NCBI GenBank assembly: GCA_903772945.1
Contig: CAICTM010001374.1
Coordinates: 1-30,419 of the forward strand
Source: Seminavis robusta
Taxonomy: Eukaryota; Bacillariophyta; Bacillariophyceae; Naviculales; Naviculaceae
Length of the DNA: 30,419 bases
Direction of reading: 5' to 3'
The notes below the pieces were generated by a model. It had not been told where the DNA came from. It saw only the letters and a list, made by a program, of their open reading frames with translations, and did not search any database. How positions within the stretch are numbered: position 1 is the stretch's first letter; each line of letters opens with the position of its first letter. This document shows, in pieces, positions 9,056 to 17,777 of this stretch. The position numbers and the translations under genes were made by a program.

Positions 9056-9580
9056 ATGATGCAATACTACGACTGGACCAAACACCAAGCCACGGTGGAA
9101 TCTTCAGCCAAACCTTTGAATGGACCTGCAGCCGAAACTAAACCAAACTGCCCTCTGCGACGATCGCTCAGTGGCCTCGTCCTTCGCCGAATGCAGAGTT
9201 CCGCGAGGGCAAAATGGCAAATGGAAGAAACACAAGATCATGCCCCCCGCAGAACTCCTCCTCGAAGATGTGTCAGCAATGAAGAACACGTTTTTGAGAG
9301 CCTGGAAGCTTTGAGGAACAAATCCAACACTGAAGCACGCAGAACACTCAAAAAGTCTACTTCCATGGGTAGCCTGAGGAGCCGAAAGGGCAGCGATTCA
9401 CCCAACGACAGCAGCCGAAGGATCAGACAAGTGAAGGGACAAGATGCCCCGCCAAGGATCAAAAGAACTGTGTCTTCTTCGCCCAAGAGAGCCCCCCGTC
9501 GTCAACCACGAAAATCTCTTTCTAGGGACCAGATGCCTATCTTGCCAATGCAAAACAATGTCGTTTCGAATGCTGCTTAA
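9056..9580 (+). CDS. Small basic Ser/Arg-rich protein
   Basis: 174 residues from ATG 9056 (a second ATG follows at once at 9059) to the TAA at 9580. The frame is open further upstream, but the C/A-rich leader ending AACAAAAATC fits a 5' UTR, so the start after it is preferred. The N-terminus MMQYYDWTKHQ is followed by a long Arg/Lys/Ser-rich, probably disordered chain (RRSLSGLVLRRMQSS, KKSTSMGSLRSRKGSDS, KRTVSSSPKRAPRRQPRKS). Repeated RRxxS and SP sites would suit basophilic or proline-directed kinases. It could be a nucleic-acid-binding or nuclear protein; no domain is recognised and no function is assigned. Several AATAAA-like signals follow closely after the stop. Confidence 0.6.
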   Translation: MMQYYDWTKHQATVESSAKPLNGPAAETKPNCPLRRSLSGLVLRRMQSSARAKWQMEETQDHAPRRTPPRRCVSNEEHVFESLEALRNKSNTEARRTLKKSTSMGSLRSRKGSDSPNDSSRRIRQVKGQDAPPRIKRTVSSSPKRAPRRQPRKSLSRDQMPILPMQNNVVSNAA

Positions 9581-9604
9581 ACATCATAAACAAATGAATG
9601 AATG

Positions 9605-9634
9605 AATAAATTTAAATAAATAAAAATGAAATAG
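9605..9634 (+). promoter_or_regulatory. Polyadenylation signals
   Basis: Overlapping AATAAA motifs (AATAAATTTAAATAAATAAAA) begin 25 bp after the stop of the small basic protein gene. This position and composition fit a 3'-end signal for that transcript. Confidence 0.55.
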
Positions 9635-9911
9635 GGAATGCTAATAGGGAACTTTATTAAATTGTACGTTCATCCAGAAAAGCAATGACAGGTTTTGTTA
9701 TACCGGTAGTGTCGCGCAATACCGGTAGAGGAATATCTTCTCCGACTGGTTGGCTGTACCGGTACCGATACAGCTGCTGGGGGTAGGACGCTTCAGGTAC
9801 GGTGGTCTAATGGTATTAAAAGTAAGTGCAACAACTAGTTTAGCTCCAGGTTAGTCCAGTCTGGTGTCTGCTGTTTCCATTATTTCCTTTGTTTTGCAGA
9901 CGGCATAGGAC
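9635..9911. other. Intergenic with TACCGGTA cluster
   Basis: Three ACCGGTA-type palindromes lie within about 70 bp (near 9700, 9719 and 9755, the last as GTACCGGTACCGATAC). No gene is seen. Confidence 0.5.
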
Positions 9912-10298
9912 TCAGCCAGCCAGGCATTGCCAGCCCTCATCATCAACATCGTCGGGAGCGGGCAAGTGTGCCTTTGGCCTTTCGGTGCTCTGATGAGAAA
10001 CAATGTCCTGGATGGCTAGGAGAGACGAGCTACCGAGCTGCATCACAACCCAATCAACACCAAAAAAGTTTCTTCCAGAGGCGTTAGCTTCCGCCACTGT
10101 AGTCAACCCTAATTCGTCCAGGCTGGAGGGGTAAACGATGCTATTAGTTAGTTTAAAGAAGCAACGAGCTGTTCCTCCATTAAGTACACTGTGTAGTTCT
10201 TTAGAAAGTAGACGAGAGAGTCGGATACCATATCTAGCTGGGGCAGGAGGAACAATCTCCTCTGAAGGGTTGGTTGTACCGAGGATATCGGTCACTGC
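9912..10298 (-). CDS. Hypothetical protein, weak
   Basis: Minus-strand frame from ATG 10298 to 9912, 128 residues (MAVTDILGTTNPSEEIVPPA... DDVDDEGWQCLAG). The frame is open upstream without ATG. The composition looks like a normal globular protein, with a tail containing DDVDDE, but there is no recognisable domain. It lies inside a diverged tandem duplication whose second unit does not keep the same frame open, which lowers confidence that it is functional. Confidence 0.3.
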   Translation of the reverse strand, partial: AVTDILGTTNPSEEIVPPAPARYGIRLSRLLSKELHSVLNGGTARCFFKLTNSIVYPSSLDELGLTTVAEANASGRNFFGVDWVVMQLGSSSLLAIQDIVSHQSTERPKAHLPAPDDVDDEGWQCLAG

Positions 10299-10600
10299 CA
10301 TTTGGTGCTCTGATGAGAATCTAATCAAAGGTCTCAGGTAGGCAGATAAGCCGTGTACATGAGCTAGCAGTACTTAGGCACGGCCAAACAAGGTGTCCGA
10401 TCTGTGCCGAGTTGCAGCTGATATACATCACGTCTGCCTTCTGGTAGCCGGCCGTTTTCGTCCAGGCTGCAGCTGGCTGGGCAAACGAGGCCGCTACCTT
10501 CCAACAAGCAACCTCAGTACAGTTGACGCGTTCCTCCATCAAGTACTGGTAGCATCTTCGTTTGATAATGTAAGGTCCGACGTCCCAACCGCTGATTTCC
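9960..10600. repeat. Diverged tandem duplication, unit about 320-360 bp
   Basis: Shared phrases occur in the same order in two halves: GGTGCTCTGATGAGAA at about 9981 and 10304; TTCGTCCAGGCTG at about 10112 and 10456, each followed by GGG(T/C)AAACGA; and GTTCCTCCAT-AAGTAC at about 10172 and 10531. The offset grows from 323 to 359 bp through indels. The best shared minus-strand peptide frame (MEE..VA...ASF..P-AWT) is open in unit 2 but interrupted in unit 1. Confidence 0.55.
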
Positions 10601-10814
10601 AACTACAGATACCATCCTGCACATGCAATAGAAGAGCTAGAATAAAAGAGTGTTTTGTTCACATGCATGTTTCCAAGGTAGATCGTTAAGTGAAATCGGT
10701 TCATCACGGCGTCGTCGCCGTGCCAACCGTGACAATGTAAAGGATGTTGCAGTAAAGTGCACCACCATGTCGATTATTTGTAAAGCCGTGTGGCTACGCA
10801 CAGTCTTTCTTCTC

Positions 10815-12251
10815 TCAAGGTGTCGTCGACGACGACGACAAGAGCCGCGAAGTATCCCAGAGACGCACCGTGCGATCGCAGGCACCGGATGCCAATGTCC
10901 GTCCATCGGCGGAAAAGCAGAGTGATTCAATGCGCGACGTGTGTCCACCCTTGAAGGTAGCCAAAATCTGATCCGTGGTGGTATCGACAATTCGAATCTG
11001 CGATCCATGATTGGAACATGCCAGGTAGCGTCCGTCTCGCGTAAACGTCAACAAGGTCACGGCACTCCAACCGTCTCCCAAGTGTAGCTGTTTGGTAAAG
11101 ACATACTCATACTCCACATCATCATCATCGTCCTCGTCATTGTTGTTAGCATCTTGTCGCCGATGCGGCACCAGTCTCCACATTTTAATAGTGGCGACAT
11201 GACATCCGACGACCAAGGTCAATCCATCCGGCGAGTAGGCGACACTGGTAATGTATCCACCGGCGTAGGTCCCATGAGGATCGTGCAAACCTCCAAGCAA
11301 TTGCACCGTGTCAAGTTTCCAGTTCCACAAGTGGAGCCGATCATTGTTGCGGGCATAGGCGAGTTCATGGCCCGGTCCAAAGGCGACCGTTTCGTGACAA
11401 TGCGAGACTTCGAACCGTGTCTTCCAATGTCGGGTTTTGAGAGAGCCGTCGGAAATGTCCGATACTCGGACGGAACCGTCTTGACCCCATGAGGCAATAT
11501 GCGTTCCCGAGGGTGACCAGAGCATGTGCCTCAAATCGGGTTGATGAACTTGGAGGATTCGATAGCACTGGTAGGAAGAAGATGGAGGAGAAGAAGATGA
11601 TGGTGATAACCGGTTCTTTCTGTTGGAAATCTTGTTCTTCTTGACAGAGTCAGATGCAGAAGAATTCGTGGTTTGTTTTCTCCACAATCGAATGGTACCA
11701 TCTCCTTTGCCCGCCGTGGCCAGAATGGAATTTTTATTATCGGAGGAGGAAGGAGAAAATTTGACGTCGGCAATGATCCCGGCATGTCCTTTCAAGCAAT
11801 ACTGAGGACCACGGAGTTTGTCGTAAATGACCACTTTGGATTTGCAGTAGGCGACGCACAGCTGCTGGTTGTCGGGGGACAATGCCACTTTCTTGACGGG
11901 TCGCGAAAACTTGGTGAGACTCCCCGTGGGCCAATCCAGCAACATATCTTGCAGCAGCAATGACCGTCTCATGGCGGCCACTTCGGGATGCGCCATCGCC
12001 AGTCGATCTTGTCCCGATCGATCCAGATACGCAAAAATGGTAGTAGCCCAAACGACCGCTGGGAGTTCGGGACAGAGTGGTTCATCGGGAATGGATCGAG
12101 TGGAGGAATTGGTGGTGTCCAGTGTGGAGGCACTGGCCTGCTTGGAAAAGGGATGCAGGAGGTGATGACTGCAGGAAAAGCTCATGGAAAGAGCTCGCTT
12201 CAGACGAGACCACGGACCGTGGTGCTCATTATTAGCAGTAAAGGAGCTCAT
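10815..12251 (-). CDS. F-box and WD40-repeat protein
   Basis: 478 residues from ATG 12251 (GCAACCATGAGC context); the frame is open 21 nt further upstream but without an ATG. An N-terminal Ser/His-rich segment leads to an F-box-like motif at about 59-105 (CPELPAVVWATTIFAYL...). It is followed by seven WD40 blades, approximately at 118-144, 155-190 (GHAGIIADVKF...IRLW), 236-265, 284-310, 329-359 (SVAYSPDG...IKMW), 395-423 and 437-466 (GHTSRIESLCFSADG...VRLWD). Basic Ser-rich and Asn/Asp-rich loops (NNNDEDDDDD) are inserted between blades. The architecture is that of FBXW proteins: the F-box recruits Skp1/Cul1 and the seven-bladed propeller binds the degradation substrate, often a phosphodegron. 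No intron is needed and the frame is intact. It is the second F-box-like gene on this strand; the specific substrate is unknown. Confidence 0.85.
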   Translation of the reverse strand: MSSFTANNEHHGPWSRLKRALSMSFSCSHHLLHPFSKQASASTLDTTNSSTRSIPDEPLCPELPAVVWATTIFAYLDRSGQDRLAMAHPEVAAMRRSLLLQDMLLDWPTGSLTKFSRPVKKVALSPDNQQLCVAYCKSKVVIYDKLRGPQYCLKGHAGIIADVKFSPSSSDNKNSILATAGKGDGTIRLWRKQTTNSSASDSVKKNKISNRKNRLSPSSSSPPSSSYQCYRILQVHQPDLRHMLWSPSGTHIASWGQDGSVRVSDISDGSLKTRHWKTRFEVSHCHETVAFGPGHELAYARNNDRLHLWNWKLDTVQLLGGLHDPHGTYAGGYITSVAYSPDGLTLVVGCHVATIKMWRLVPHRRQDANNNDEDDDDDVEYEYVFTKQLHLGDGWSAVTLLTFTRDGRYLACSNHGSQIRIVDTTTDQILATFKGGHTSRIESLCFSADGRTLASGACDRTVRLWDTSRLLSSSSTTP

Positions 12252-13603
12252 GGTTGCTTCTTCTTCGGGCAAAAGACGGCCAAGATTTGTAACAATGACT
12301 GCCTGACACTTCTAGAACAAGGTTTGAAGACGCAATGTCAAGCCAAGTCAGAAAATTTGAAACTTCCCTGAAAGGGAAGCAGAAGCCGGAAGCAGTAGGA
12401 AGTGGGCTCGTGGGCTCCAGCAATGCAGTCAAGGAAAAGATTCTGTGCCAGTGAAACGTCACTGACGAGATTGGATTCTAACGGATACATCACTGTAAAC
12501 AGCAGTCCCAGATAAGAACGCCCACCCTGAACGCTCGCTGGTTGAGACGTGGATATTTATTTTGAGTGACATCATTGAGTTGTGGGCGATGTAGGCGATG
12601 GGCTGATGTGGTTTTCCGAAAGTTTGGCAACAGAACAGAAACGATTGTGCATGTTGCATGTGCAACGATGGTAATACTAGCTAGTACCAACCAATGGGAA
12701 AGCTCTCCTAATACCTCACTCACGTTGCTCAAGCTAGCAAGCTACTTCGGGATTATGGTGCCAACCAATCGGCAAGCCCTCTTTAATACATATCACTCTC
12801 GTTCCTCAAGCTAGCTTCTGGTACCGTACTAGAGCCTTGTGTTCCTGCAGCTGTTCCTGCAAAAAGGAGAAAAGGATTTCTACAAGTCTTGCAATTGTAC
12901 CGGTAGCCGCGAGATGATGGCGTCGAATGTGTCGAGCCACACGGCACACGGCAGTGATTGGCTGAGTGTTGAAGCAAGCGTCATACCGATTGAGGATGAC
13001 TCGACTCAAAGAGGCATGTGCAACGAGAGGAGATGGCATGGTGAGAGGTCCAACCAGAGCAAAAAATGCCTGAACTAGCTAAGTAGATTTTTCTTTACTG
13101 AGACAGTTCGCGAACTGCCAAAGCACTAAACCACAGGCTATCTAGTTAGGCTCTGTGTTAACTTTTTGGTTGTTTGGCTTGACTTTTTCATCCCCCCATG
13201 GGAATGAATCATCAGTGCTTGGGCTGCCTATTATTATGGTAAGAGGCAGGTTTCATTGGAGGGGACAGATGATACATCATGGTCATGTCTGTCCATCTCG
13301 AAAATGTCATCTTTGGAAATGTATGAAGCACCAGCCATCTGCCGGTGTTTTTGCACAAGCAAGCTCATCGCATTACGTGTGGATACTTTCGTAGTTCTAT
13401 GCTGCAACATCATTTCATCCAAGTTGCTGGATACGTTTCTCCCAAACTGAAATGAATCGAATCTTCTCCGCACCTCAAAGTGACCTGAAATAATGTTTCG
13501 TGATGGTCTGGTACAGCACCCCAACCGTTGTTGGGCATTGCTTGCAACCCTGGTGACGGAAAAATTGTCGCGGCATGAGATAGCGAGAAACTACGGTAGC
13601 TAG
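12252..13603. other. Intergenic region, one possible ORF
   Basis: No solid gene. A minus-strand frame at 13524-13234 (about 96 codons, including NAMSLLVQKHRQMAGASYIS) has protein-like composition but no recognised domain and could be a fragment or chance. The region also holds a tandem duplication (12686-12830) and a TACCGGTA near 12898. Confidence 0.35.
12686..12830. repeat. Diverged tandem duplication, about 75-bp unit
   Basis: Unit 1 (from about 12686) and unit 2 (from about 12760) both read CCAACCAAT-GG-AAGC-CTC, then TAATAC and CACTC-CGTT-CTCAAGCTAGC. Roughly four fifths of the bases match by eye. Confidence 0.65.
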
Positions 13604-14662
13604 CTAGATGCATTTGTGCCGCAACAGTGTCAACTCGGTACAATGACGACACAGTCGGTTGTCATCTCGCACAGCCACCACATAGCCCATCTTCAACAAA
13701 TGTTCTTGCAGTGCCACCAACTCAATTTCAGTCTTGAAGGGGACTCCTGGTTGTGATGGTCGAAGGTCTTTCATATGGGTCGAGTAGTGGATCTCCACCA
13801 AAACTTGCATGGGAAGAAAGACTTTGGAAGATGCTGTCAAATCGGTCAATTCTGGCCAGGATTCGAATAGTGGGAATTCGTAGCCTTCCACATCCATCTT
13901 TAGCAGGTCCAACCGAGTGTGGTTGAGCATGCGTTGCATCCCTTCCAGTGTCTCCATGGGTCCCATGATGGTGCTTCGAATTCTACCAGTTGGTACAATT
14001 TTGGTAGGAGTGGGCTCGGAATGCGAGGATAGACACATGTGATGGAATGTATGACGATTGCGAATTATTGCAGGGGGCTGGAAGCGTTGTTTGGGCCCCG
14101 TACAATCAAACGTATGAATGTGACAGGGCGTCATGTTGTAGATTTCCTCTTCGAATATCCAATTGTTATTGCTCCCAATCGAGTAGACGATGCATCCCTC
14201 TTGCAAATGCTGTATCCCACACACGATTTTGGAGGCGTCGGACCCGCAGTCACCGGTGCAGTTTTGATGGCACGGTGCCATGACGTCAAAGGCATTAAAC
14301 TTGGCATGAGTGTTCTTGTCATGACTGTCAAAGTAAAGTGCGTTTCGAATGTTGGTTTTATTGGCCATCCACAACTGGGCCCTGAGTTCTGCGGTTGCAA
14401 AGCTGTGGTTGGGTAGCAGAGAATCTTTGTACGGATTCTCATGGCAAATGTGTACCTCTCGCTGACCTTGACTGCTAGTTGTTGGTAGCATTTGTTGGGC
14501 AAACTCTTCCACCAGGGTATCAGCTGACAATAGGCGGGGAGCATAGGTAAAGATGGCATCCGATTCTCTCTTCATGACGTATCCTCCCATCATTCCCAGG
14601 GAGAACATGGCCAACGAATGCCACACCCTTCTACCATTGTTTCGTTTCGGAAGGAGCTTCAT
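13604..14662 (-). CDS. Membrane-anchored FkbM/METTL24-like methyltransferase
   Basis: 352 residues from ATG 14662; the frame is open upstream to 14791 but without an ATG. The N-terminus is short and basic (MKLLPKRNNGRR) followed by a hydrophobic segment at about 12-29 (VWHSLAMFSLGMMGGYVM), a type II signal anchor that would place the domain in the Golgi or ER lumen. The lumenal part has Cys pairs (CHQNCTGDC). The methyltransferase fold follows: YSIGSNNNWIFE (SAM-binding loop, about 160-171), HTFDCT (acidic residue at about 186), then LLKMDVEGYE (about 253-262) and QVLVEIHYS. This order is typical of Methyltransf_21/22 (FkbM, METTL24-like) proteins, which usually methylate sugars or other small acceptors; the acceptor here is unknown. 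The frame is intact. Confidence 0.75.
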   Translation of the reverse strand: MKLLPKRNNGRRVWHSLAMFSLGMMGGYVMKRESDAIFTYAPRLLSADTLVEEFAQQMLPTTSSQGQREVHICHENPYKDSLLPNHSFATAELRAQLWMANKTNIRNALYFDSHDKNTHAKFNAFDVMAPCHQNCTGDCGSDASKIVCGIQHLQEGCIVYSIGSNNNWIFEEEIYNMTPCHIHTFDCTGPKQRFQPPAIIRNRHTFHHMCLSSHSEPTPTKIVPTGRIRSTIMGPMETLEGMQRMLNHTRLDLLKMDVEGYEFPLFESWPELTDLTASSKVFLPMQVLVEIHYSTHMKDLRPSQPGVPFKTEIELVALQEHLLKMGYVVAVRDDNRLCRHCTELTLLRHKCI

Positions 14663-14980
14663 TTCATAAATACTGAGGGGTAATGGCAGCCGATTGTGTT
14701 GTCCATACAACAACTGAAGTCGAAGACTCGACTCCTCCTTTTGCCTTTTGGGGTACTGGTATCGAGACTTTCGAGTTTCAGAGTTTGCCAAAATTGTTGC
14801 TCAACGCGCGCCTCAGTTTGGTCAAGCACGAACCAATGTCGGATTTCTAACAGTAAGAAAGCGTGACCCTTTTTCAAGCGTGACCCCACACCGCTTTTGG
14901 TGGTAAACTGGATAAGTTTAGGGTTTCACGTGCTGGCTACCTGCCAGTACCGGTATGACATATGCATATTAGTACCGGTA
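14663..14980. other. Intergenic, upstream of the methyltransferase gene
   Basis: An in-frame extension of the methyltransferase lies at 14791-14663 without an ATG, so it is treated as leader. Two TACCGGTA motifs at about 14948 and 14973 lie just outside the boundary of the inverted duplication. Confidence 0.45.
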
Positions 14981-15099
14981 AGCTCCAGGTCTTTGAAGTC
15001 AACATCGGTCGTACCATACGCACGCCATTTCAAGTAGTCGGCAACGTGGTGTGGTTGGATGCCGGCCAAAGCACTAGGTTGGAAGCGAGCCGCCTTGGT
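14981..15099 (-). pseudogene. Tyrosine-recombinase N-terminal fragment, inverted copy
   Basis: Read on the minus strand this encodes about 39 residues of the recombinase N-terminal region (KAARFQPSALAGIQPHHVAD and following), ending in DFKDLEL. It is about 90 percent identical to 16140-16257 of the main copy, in opposite orientation. Where the main copy has TAA and TAG stops, this fragment has CAA (minus strand of 15079-15081) and TTG (minus strand of 15067-15069). It is cut by the N gap on one side and by the end of the duplication on the other. Confidence 0.75.
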
Positions 15100-15110
15100 N
15101 NNNNNNNNNN
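15100..15110. other. Assembly gap (N run)
   Basis: Eleven Ns inside the left arm. In the right arm the corresponding interval is 15972-16139, so the true missing sequence is expected to be near 168 bp, not 11. Confidence 0.8.
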
Positions 15111-15290
15111 CAATTGTTGGTTTGGTTGAGCTTGAGCTGGAATTTCGGCAGAGTTTCCTTTACAAAGTAGAAGGATTGAAAATAATGAGCTGAAAGTGAG
15201 GAAAACTGAACTGGTTACCTGTACGGAGACGATCGATCGTTCACATGGGATATGCCCGTTGTTTGCCTCTTTACCGCACGGGATTCACTG

Positions 15291-15800
15291 AGTATGCTGC
15301 ACTGGCAACGGTCAATCGTACGATTGGATCTTTTGGCTTGTTGAGTATGTACCTACAACGGTTGGATCGGATCTCATTGGATTTGTGGGATCGGGTGGGT
15401 ATGTTGTGTGGTACTTAAGCGATTATTGGAATCCTCTCAGTATGTGCATTGGTCTTATGTATGCAATGCGCCCCTGTTATATCTTCACTGTTGCAGTTTA
15501 TTTAATAATGAGAGTCTTATTGAGAGGATCTTTGTTTCAATGACTACTGATACTGTAGACTTTCTACGTAGCATACTGTCATTGATCCTGAGGGTATGTA
15601 AGATCCACATAGTAGTAGGGGGAAGCACATACTGACCCTGTGCAACTACTGTTGCAGAAATGTAGTACCGTACACAGAAGGTATCCAATGTGATCCAATC
15701 GTTCTACGATCCACCGTACTGTTGCAGGTTCCAGCATACTCAAGTACTGATCGGTCGTTGAATCGTACGTCGTTGGGGGGTACTCAAGCAATTTTAAAAT
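15291..15800. other. Spacer of the inverted duplication, no gene
   Basis: About 510 bp between the arms. It contains repeated CTGTTGCAG phrases (near 15491, 15650 and 15719) and scattered GGATC motifs, with no convincing coding frame. The two edges show weak inverted similarity, so the unpaired centre is probably only about 15390-15660. Confidence 0.5.
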
Positions 15801-16257
15801 TGGATCCCGTGCCGTAAAGAGGCAAACAACGGGCAAATCCCACGCCATCGATCGATCGATCGATGGTCTCCGTACGGCTAGCTCAGTTCAGTTCTCCAGT
15901 TTTCCTCATTATTTTCATCCCTTCTACTTTGTAAAGGAAACTCTGCCGAAATTCCACCAAACCAACAATTGCTTAGTTGACTAAACAATTCCTCCACCAT
16001 GGCCACTGTCAATGATGGAGCCCTTGGATTGGAAGACGTGCCGGAACTTCCTGAAGCACCCACGGAACAGCCCAAGTACAACCGGCACTACCATCGACTC
16101 TTCATCAAATTCATGAGCTGGCTGCACAAGAGGACGTACACCTTGGGGGCTCGCTTCTAACCCAGTGCTTAGGGCGGCATCCAACCACATCACGTTGCCG
16201 ACTACCTGAAATGGCGTGCGTATGGTACGACGGACGTTGACTTCAAAGACCTTGAGC
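15801..16257 (+). repeat. Inverted duplication, right arm
   Basis: Inverted homologue of the left arm, covering the leader and first codons of the recombinase. It carries a longer GATC microsatellite (ATCGATCGATCGATCGAT near 15847) than the left arm. Confidence 0.85.
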
Positions 16258-17701
16258 AGAATCCAACTTGCCGCTCCTCTACTCTTGAGCAAGACAAGAA
16301 GGCTATTTCCTTCTACATGCCCATCAAAGGTGCCACATGGAATGGAACCTCCGGCAATCCAACCAAGTCCGATCCTGTGAACGAAGTGGTCAAGGAAGTC
16401 AAGAAAGCGGAGACTCAACACCGCGGGAAGAAGTCCTGTGCCACCAGGGATTTGACGGAAACAGAGTATCGCAAGGTGGTCCACGGCAAAGGGAGCTTTG
16501 AATCGACCATCCGTACAGCCTGCATGTTGAAGCAGCAAGTCCATCTCATCACCAGGACGGATGACATCTCCAAGTTGAAGTATTCCGACTACAAGCCGCA
16601 TCCAGACTTCCCTTTTGCGCTCAGTTGCAAGGTGCATTGGTCCAAGAATATTTCAGAAGAACGACAATGCCCTGACCAAATCATTCTTGGGTCGATGGAT
16701 ACCGCCTTTTGTGCCATGCTCGGATTGGCGAATTACATGGAGGCGTCCTTCAACTACGGGTATGGCGCCACTGGTCGGGAAAATGCATTCCTCTTTACTC
16801 CCGAAAGCAATCCCAAGTTGGCTCCCAAGCACTGCAACGCAGCCTACCGCACTATTCTCAAGGCTGTCTTTTTGTCGGCTCCATTTCTGGCTGTGGCGGT
16901 CCTCATTGTCTGTGTTCTTGGGAGTCACAGCATTCGGAAGTTTGCTGCAACTCTGGCAAGAGGAATGGGTGCTACTGCTGACGAAGTTGACATTCGAGGT
17001 CGCTGGAAGGCTCGCTTATCTGGACGGGTTGTTGATGCCTACATTTCGCCTGAACAGCCCTGGATCGACGCCCGTGTTGCCGAAAAGCTTTGCATGGGGG
17101 CTCCTACAAGCTACACCCGGACGCCAAGAGAGTGACTCCCGGCTGGTTGCTTGAGCATGTGGTGCCAAGGACGCATGCGTTTTACGACGGTGTCAACGAC
17201 ATTTCCCTGCACTTGGCTCTGCCTCTTTTGTGGGCTGCACTTGACGAATCTTGGGAGGAGAGGATGGAGCCTCCCGTTCGTGTTAGGATCCAAGATGCGT
17301 ACGAGCGCATCAAGGCGGACCTTCCTGTGGGCGTCAACCCTGTGGTGAAAGTGCCTCTTTCGATTTGGACGCACAACACCAAGCTCCACATCAACGAAAT
17401 CGAGCCGATGGATACTGGAGGTGGCGGTGGCACGGCTGGTGGTACTACGGGAACGACGGGCCAGGCAAGCACTCGTCAAGTTGCCAATGAGTCGCGGCAG
17501 GTGACGGCTATGCAAACGCAGCAGCAGGTACGAACGAACGAGGAGATTCTGACAAGGATTATTGCGCAGCACAACCAGCTCCAGCAGCTCATTGCGCAGG
17601 AAGGTAGGACCCGCGACAATACGGCTGCTGCGTTGAGAGGCTGGTTGGAGACTTGGCTTGGCGCGGAGCTGAGGAAACTCAATGGCAACATTTGCAGGTA
17701 A
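15999..17701 (+). pseudogene. Tyrosine recombinase (Crypton-like), broken
   Basis: The ATG at 15999 (CCTCCACCATGGCC, strong context) begins MATVNDGALGLEDVPELPEA. In the same frame there are stops at 16158-16160 (TAA) and 16170-16172 (TAG), then a long open frame to 17135. Motifs include HRLFIKFMSWLHKRTY (SAM-like N-terminal region), RTDDISKLKYSDY (box I region), GSHSIRKFAATLARGMG (box II H-x-x-R) and GRVVDAYI (likely nucleophile Tyr). A one-base loss in the G-run at 17096-17100 shifts the frame; coding continues as GGSYKLHPDAKRVTPGWLLE to 17701, with a Gly/Thr-rich linker and a Gln-rich C-terminal helix (QQQVRTNEEILTRIIAQHNQ). About 567 codons when whole. In Crypton elements this enzyme cuts and rejoins DNA without a reverse transcriptase. 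With two nonsense changes and a frameshift this copy should be inactive. Confidence 0.75.
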
Positions 17702-17777
17702 GTGTGGACTTGTGTCTGTTGGCTATTGCAACCATGGCTATTACTGCTGCTAACTCTATATTTTTGTTTGCTTTTAG
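17698..17777 (+). other. Intron-like sequence between recombinase and LINE
   Basis: CAG|GTAAGT donor at 17697/17698, CTAACT branch-point-like sequence near 17750, a T-rich tract, and CTTTTAG acceptor ending at 17777; 80 nt. If spliced, the recombinase frame (…NGNIC) continues in frame into IQIILMLDANQD of the LINE endonuclease. The unspliced frame meets TAA at once (17699-17701). Confidence 0.5.

Larger units (their letters stand above)
14981..15290 (-). repeat. Inverted duplication, left arm
   Basis: Inverted homologue of 15801-16257. 14981-15099 matches coding sequence of the recombinase and 15111-15290 matches its 5' leader (phrases such as TTTCGGCAGAGTTTCC, TTTACAAAGTAGAAG and CCCGTTGTTTGCCTCTTTAC). 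Weaker inverted similarity continues inwards to about 15390, pairing with 15660-15745 (GAGTATGCTG, GATTGGATC). Confidence 0.85.

Noticed and set aside
9981..10010. Hammerhead ribozyme core (CTGATGAGAAAC)
   Set aside because: CTGATGA is followed directly by GAAA with no room for stem II, and the second copy at about 10310 lacks the GAAAC continuation.
16653..17572. Antisense open frames opposite the recombinase
   Set aside because: Shadows of the plus-strand recombinase, which carries recognisable H-x-x-R and Tyr motifs.
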